Source: Diplonema papillatum
Taxonomy: Eukaryota; Euglenozoa; Diplonemea; Diplonemida; Diplonemidae
Assembly (NCBI GenBank): GCA_030068145.1
Contig: JAPJBO010001076.1
Location: 1 to 64,000 of the forward strand
DNA length: 64,000 nt
Direction: 5' to 3'
Part shown: piece by piece, positions 59,952 to 64,000 of the stretch
Numbering within the stretch: position 1 is the first letter of the stretch
Layout of the letters: every line of letters starts with the position of its first letter
The notes under the pieces: generated by a model
Databases searched by the model: none
The model's input: the letters and a program-made list of their open reading frames with translations, nothing else
What the model was told of the DNA's origin: nothing
Translations under genes and position numbers: made by a program

Positions 59952-60392
59952 ATGGCCGCCTTCCCCCCGCATCGCGCTCTTCGATTTCTGTTTCCCCCGT
60001 TCGTCTTTTCTTTGTTGCTTCGGTGCTGGGTGCCTTGCCCAGCAGATAAAACAGGACTCCGGGGCGCAACACCGTCAGGCCTCTTCGACATATTCTTCGC
60101 GCCTTTATCACCGCTTTGCTTCAATGCAAACACGCACCAACTCCGCAGTAAGAAGGAAGACGAGGAGATTCAGGTAGCACAGCAGGACGCCCGATCAGAG
60201 GCGGCCGACGGACCACAGAGGCGAAAGGCAGAACAGGAAAGGCTGGCGCGGTCGGTACGAGAAGCGGCAATCGCGGATAAGGCAACGAGTACAGAGCAGT
60301 CGACGCGCAGAAGAGCAGTAAAGTGGCCCGCGTCGCAGGTGGCACAAACCGAAGAAGCCCGTGCGGCAAGGAGCGAAGACGAGGTGATGTAA
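59952..60392 (+). CDS. Hypothetical protein with hydrophobic N-terminus
   Basis: 146 codons from ATG 59952 in good context (aacATGG). The N-terminus is hydrophobic (ALRFLFPPFVFSLLLRCW), signal-anchor-like. From residue 60 it is charged and helical (KKEDEEIQVAQQDARSEAAD; RRKAEQERLARSVREAA), consistent with a coiled coil, ending EDEVM. No family is recognised. The opposite strand is also open, so coding status is uncertain. Confidence 0.3.
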   Translation: MAAFPPHRALRFLFPPFVFSLLLRCWVPCPADKTGLRGATPSGLFDIFFAPLSPLCFNANTHQLRSKKEDEEIQVAQQDARSEAADGPQRRKAEQERLARSVREAAIADKATSTEQSTRRRAVKWPASQVAQTEEARAARSEDEVM

Positions 60393-60809
60393 GACGAAGG
60401 GGAAGCGCGGAGCGACCAGCCGGGACGGACCAGCAAGACGCAAGATACTGTTTGTAAAAACATTTCAAGAGGCGGCCTCTGCAAGGGGGGTTCTTGACGG
60501 ATGGGACCTGGTTGAAACCCCCCATGTAACGAGCCCCCGAAGAACTGCATTCGACATTCTGCGCCAGATAGAATCGACCAAAGAAGGCTATTAACCGCGT
60601 GAAGTACAGCCAAGCGGGGAGGGGCTTGGTAGAACGTGCTTCGAATGAGTATGTGCTCAACACCGCACTGGTCCCGTCTGCGCCGTGTTTTCGGTCCATT
60701 AAGTCACGGACACATAAGGGACCACATCAGCCCGGAACCTGGGTGTCTGCTCGGGGGGCGCGAGGTTGGCATCCTGTTGGGACTCGTTGGTGTTTGTGCA
60801 AGTGATGCA

Positions 60810-60975
60810 TCCTTTTAGAGGTATAGGCTTGTGAACTCGGGATTTTAGAGTCTCCGGGTGACCTTCGTCGAATGGGTTTAAAGCTAATAGGGTTTGGGGG
60901 GCATGCATCCTTTTAGTGTCAAAGTTCGCATCCGGTATGTTTGGGTCTCCGGGTGACCTTTGAATAATGGGTTAT
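60810..60975 (+). repeat. Two adjacent GTCTCCGGGTGACC repeats
   Basis: 60815-60880 (GGGATTTTAGAGTCTCCGGG, TGACCTTCGTCGAATGGG, nearly identical to 26630-26662 in the gene B intron) and 60912-60970 (TTGGGTCTCCGGGTGACC). Each is preceded by GCATCCTTTTAG. Confidence 0.65.
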
Positions 60976-61640
60976 CTTAGAGCAATGAAGGGCTATGTAT
61001 TCGTGCCTACCATTAGTTCCTGTGCAAGTGGCGCATCCGTAGTGCTCGTGGTGGTGTTTGTGCAAGTATTGTGTTCTCTCAGTGCACCCTCGCGTGCGAG
61101 TGATGTGCAAGTAACGCATCCTTTGGGTCGTCAGTTTGTGCAAGCGGAATCATTCTATTGCGTATGCAGGTATTTGTGCAAACCTATAGTGCATCCCTTT
61201 AATGATTATGCAAGTTCTGGTGCAAGTAGTAACCTTGTAGTAGTACGTATGTTGACGTTTGTGCGAGCAATGCATCCTTTTAGTGCAAGTTATTGCAAGT
61301 GGTTACTATTTTAGTGTATGCATCATTCTAGTGCAGGTTATTGCACGTGGTTAATATTTTAGTGGACATGCTGGCGTGTGTGCAAGCAATGCATCCTTTT
61401 AGTGCAAGTTATTGCAAGTGGTTACTATTTTAGTGTATGCATCGTTTTAGTGCAAGTTATTGCAAGTGGTTACTATTTTAGTGGATATGCTGGTGTGTGT
61501 GCAAGCAATGCATCCTTTTAGTGCAAGTTATTGCAAGTGGTTACTATTCTGGTGGATATGTTGGTGTGTGTGCAAGCAATGCATCCTTTTAGTGCTTCTG
61601 CGTGGGTGTGTGCAAGTAATGCATCCTTTTAGCGGGTACC
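60975..61640 (+). repeat. Tandem array with GCATCCTTTTAGTGCAAGTT
   Basis: Variable-length units containing GTGCAAGCAATGCATCCTTT, TAGTGCAAGTTATTGCAAGT and GGTTACTATTTTAGTG, most regular from 61255 to 61610. The GCATCCTTTTAG word links it to the repeats at 60800-60915. No coding sequence. Confidence 0.75.
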
Positions 61641-61654
61641 TACTCCCCCTCCCC

Positions 61655-62125
61655 TCCGTGTTAGTGTCGCCTCCGTTTAGCCCTTGTCAGTGTCGCCTTT
61701 TTGCCTGAAAACGCGAGGTGACACTAACACGGGAAGACGGTTCCCAACAGGGCTCGCTGTATTTGCATGAAGAATGCTTCATCCTCACCAACGGCTTCCC
61801 GTGTTAGTGTCGCCTCCGTTTAGCCCTTGTCAGTGTCGCCTTTTTGCCTGAAAACGCGAGGTGACACTAACACGGGAAGACGGTTCCCAACAGGGCTCGC
61901 TGTATTTGCATGAAGAATGCTTCATCCTCACCAACGGCTTCCCGTGTTAGTGTCGCCTCAGTTTGGCCCTTGCCAGTGTCGCCTTTTTGCCTGAAAACGC
62001 GAGGTGACACTAACACGGGAAGACGGGAAGACGGTTCCCAACAGGGCTCCCTGTATTTGCATGAAGAATGTCTCATCCTCACCAACGGCTTCCCGTGTTA
62101 GTGTCGCCTTTTAGGAAAAGGCGCC
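61655..62125 (+). repeat. 143-bp tandem repeat with hairpin, three copies
   Basis: GGGAAGACGG recurs at 61731, 61874 and 62017 (period 143). Each unit contains the inverted pair CCCGTGTTAGTGTCGCCT / AGGTGACACTAACACGGG with a loop GCCTTTTTGCCTGAAAACGC, and a second word GAAGAATGCTTCATCC that is itself partly palindromic. Confidence 0.9.
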
Positions 62126-62129
62126 TTTA

Positions 62130-62700
62130 GGTAGGCGACACTAACGGATTAGGGGAGGAAAAAAGGAAAAAATGGGGGAGCAAAAAAAGGGGGGAGGGAG
62201 AGTTGGGGGTTTGAGGGTTGTCCTCGGGGTACGGGGGGGGGTTGGGTGACAGAGGTTATGCTTGCGCTGTTCTAATCCACAAATAACGCTAGTAAAGGTT
62301 CGAAGGTCGGTATTTTAAAGTATCCGAATGACCGGCTACTTTACTCTTCTTACGACAGGGCGATTACCGCAAAAATCGATCGAGGTCGGGAGCGAGGTCG
62401 GGAACAAGGAAGAGGGAGGAATTGCCTGCGTTATTTATCCAATTCCGAATCGTCCCCATCCAGCCCTGCTTCTGAAGCAAGCGGACTTCAAACACGCAGG
62501 GCTTGTCGCCCAATACCGCCTGCAAAGCGGTGCGTATGCAACAAAAACTGCGCTGGGGGGCCCAAGACTAAATTCAAAGCGAATTTCTTCTTGGTGTCGG
62601 TCGCAACACTTACAAACTTGGTTAGCCGTAGTTAAAGTACCCTCATACTCCCCGCCTCACAGCCGCAATGGTCAATCGGAGACCCATATATTATAGGTCG
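62130..62700. other. Intergenic with one GTCTCCGG-like repeat
   Basis: 62280-62335 carries the core (AAGGTCGGTATTTTAAAGTA, TCCGAATGACC). 62530-62660 is an inverted copy of the 7075-7180 segment (GGGGGGCCCAAGACTAAATT). No gene seen. Confidence 0.45.
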
Positions 62701-62719
62701 TTCGAATGAAACTCTCGCC

Positions 62720-63049
62720 GACCTCAGCTGTTGAAGATCTACGCGCTAAACTTAAGCATATCCTCAGCGCAGGAAGCCCTAGTAACGGCGAGTGAACAGG
62801 GCAGAGCCCAAGCCTGAACCGGTGTTCTACGGATATCCGGAATGTGGCGCAAGCTGCTTTTTGGGGACACAACTGGCGGTCTCCTGGAATGGGGTATCCA
62901 CAGAGGGTGAGAGTCCCGTATTTCCTCGACGAGCCATGTTGGTTAACTCCTTGCTAGCACGAGTCGCTCAGTTTGGGAATGCTGAGCTAATCGGCAGGTA
63001 TCCCTCTGCTAAGGCTAAATATCTCCCGGAGGCCGATAGCGAACAAGTA
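62720..63049 (+). rRNA. 5' fragment of large-subunit (28S) rRNA
   Basis: Recognisable conserved LSU 5' core: GCTAAACTTAAGCATATC, CCCTAGTAACGGCGAGTGAA, CAGAGGGTGAGAGTCCCGTA, GTTTGGGAATGC, TAAGGCTAAATA and CCGATAGCGAACAAGTA. It stops exactly there, where the universal sequence would continue CCGTGAGGGAAAGATG. Relative to the usual core, about 20 bases are missing between the GCGGAGGA-like step (here GCGCAGGAA) and CCCTAGTAACGG. No 5.8S or SSU is next to it. It is therefore a dispersed rDNA fragment or pseudogene rather than a working locus. Confidence 0.82.
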
Positions 63050-63056
63050 ACAAACG

Positions 63057-63749
63057 CTAAAAAAACTGGGAGAAAACGATTACTTCTGCACACCTGCGAG
63101 GGTGGTCTTCGTCGAGCTTCCGTCGCGCGGCGGCGTGCGCCTTGGTCAGCATCGGGTGCACGCCGTCGGGGGGCAGGCGGTCCTTGTGCCGCAGCTCCGT
63201 CACCGACGCCTCGGTGCGGGGAGGGTGCGCCCAGTACGCGTTCGGAACCTTGGCTTTTGCGGCCGCGCCGGCGTCCGCCGCGGCCGTGTGAGGCAGCCGC
63301 GCCGCCGCAGGGTCCTGGCCCCACGGCGGCGCGGCTGCTTCGCGGGGGGGGTGCTTCCGCGATTCGCGGACGTCGGCCGGGTTTCTCGGGATGCCGTATC
63401 CTTCTTCTCGGAACGACTGGTGCGTCGTCAGGGTGGCGGGGTAGTTCATCCGGTATCGGAACGTCGCGGCGGAGGCGTCGGGTGCCTGCGACTTGATGTA
63501 AAACGGCGTCTTCGTGCACTCGGAGCCGGCCAGGGGCACCTTCGCGCTCGCGAACGGCGTCGACCCGACGGTGGTCTGCCTGTACCGCAGGCCGAGGATC
63601 GGCGACGACACCCACACCGGCGCCTTGTGCCCAGCGCGCCGCTTGCCGCCGCTGGGTCCTCTTTCGCCATCTTGCCGCTTCGGGTGCGGCGGCGGCACGC
63701 CGCTCGCCATCCTGGTAATGCAATACTCGCCTCGCCCACACACCCCCAA
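63057..63749 (-). CDS. Hypothetical Pro/Ala-rich exon
   Basis: GC-rich minus frame; the likely start is the inner ATG near 63710 (MASGVPPPHPKRQDG). It reads APVWVSSPILGLRYRQTTVG, TPFYIKSQAPDASAATFRYR, MNYPATLTTHQSFREEGYGI and VPNAYWAHPPRTEASV. Short Tyr/Arg/Pro motifs spaced like this occur in axonemal microtubule-inner proteins, but I cannot assign a family. Near its end CCCTCGCAG|GTGTGC (about 63097) looks like a splice donor, so the frame probably continues in another exon to the left, across or beyond the rRNA fragment. Confidence 0.5.
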   Translation of the reverse strand: MGVCGRGEYCITRMASGVPPPHPKRQDGERGPSGGKRRAGHKAPVWVSSPILGLRYRQTTVGSTPFASAKVPLAGSECTKTPFYIKSQAPDASAATFRYRMNYPATLTTHQSFREEGYGIPRNPADVRESRKHPPREAAAPPWGQDPAAARLPHTAAADAGAAAKAKVPNAYWAHPPRTEASVTELRHKDRLPPDGVHPMLTKAHAAARRKLDEDHPRRCAEVIVFSQFF

Positions 63750-63889
63750 AATACCTGCTTTATCTTGAGTCAGCCCTTCTTTTTAAAAATGTGCGGCATC
63801 GCCTGTGAACAATCAGCAGTTGCCTCCTCTCGAGAAGCAGTCTGTTTTCAGAGTGCAAGTTCACTCAGCGACTTTTTTTTTTCGGACTT

Positions 63890-64000
63890 AACCATAAGGG
63901 AAGCACTTAAGTCGGGAAAATATATAACGGAAGCTGCTTCCGTTATATATTTTTCCCAGCTTCCGTTATATATTTTTTCTGCTTCCGTTATATATTTTCC
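63890..64000. repeat. AT-rich tandem repeat GCTTCCGTTATATATTTT
   Basis: Three direct copies and one inverted copy (TATATAACGGAAGC at 63924) at the right edge of the window; they continue beyond it. Confidence 0.75.

Overview
The window is nuclear DNA of a eukaryote, most likely a free-living protist. The evidence is: GT-AG introns that can be placed by comparing paralogues (donor GTATG, one clear CTAAC branch site); a non-LTR retrotransposon; hAT-like and pogo/Tigger-like DNA transposons; a eukaryotic 5' LSU rRNA fragment; and proteins with signal peptides, transmembrane stalks, BolA, LRR, EF-hand and USP domains. Host exons are GC-rich; the DNA between them is AT-richer and mostly repeats. 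I cannot name the species. An intron-bearing, repeat-swollen protist genome (diplonemid-like, for example) would fit, but that is a guess.

Layout. 1-9812 (minus): receptor-like gene A, signal peptide and beta-propeller exon 1 at 9812-9026 and exon 2 at 1321-1, with a 7.7 kb intron. That intron holds a two-ORF unit between 28-bp direct repeats (1842-6459), a TTAA MITE (2021-2378), a Cys-rich coding remnant and a USP-protease ORF. 10-13.5 kb: repeats and a 1.15 kb TIR element. 13588-16957: complete Tigger-like transposon whose protein ends in a Ulp1-like protease. 17-24 kb: repeats, an EF-hand ORF and a pseudogene fragment of the receptor family. 24302-27550 (minus): gene B, paralogue of A, with a 384-bp intron. 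27.6-31.2 kb: foldback/MITE DNA and a minisatellite. 32370-31235 (minus): two-exon BolA-like gene. 33952-36384 (minus): LRR protein, whose 5' side is interrupted by an element with satellite termini (36398-39230) carrying an OTU-like remnant, then serial 5' duplications and a (TAG)206 microsatellite. 41.7-43.4 kb: zinc-finger and hypothetical ORFs. 44.9-46.6 kb: 86/172-bp satellite. 47332-54955 (minus): full-length LINE with OTU, endonuclease, RT and RNase H. 55-56.8 kb: RGG/Cys-rich and Lys-rich proteins. 57.2-59.3 kb: decayed hAT-like transposon. 59.4-62.7 kb: tandem repeats. 62.7-63.75 kb: LSU rRNA fragment beside a hypothetical exon. 63.9-64 kb: AT-rich tandem repeat.

Two themes stand out. 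Ubiquitin/SUMO-type cysteine-protease domains (USP, Ulp1-like, OTU, OTU-like) sit in four separate mobile or mobile-associated units. Host genes are being reshaped by insertions, and because intact or empty paralogous copies lie in the same window, several insertions can be read directly: gene A versus gene B introns, the LRR 5' region with and without its insertion, and the LINE target with an unoccupied relative at 19.2 kb.
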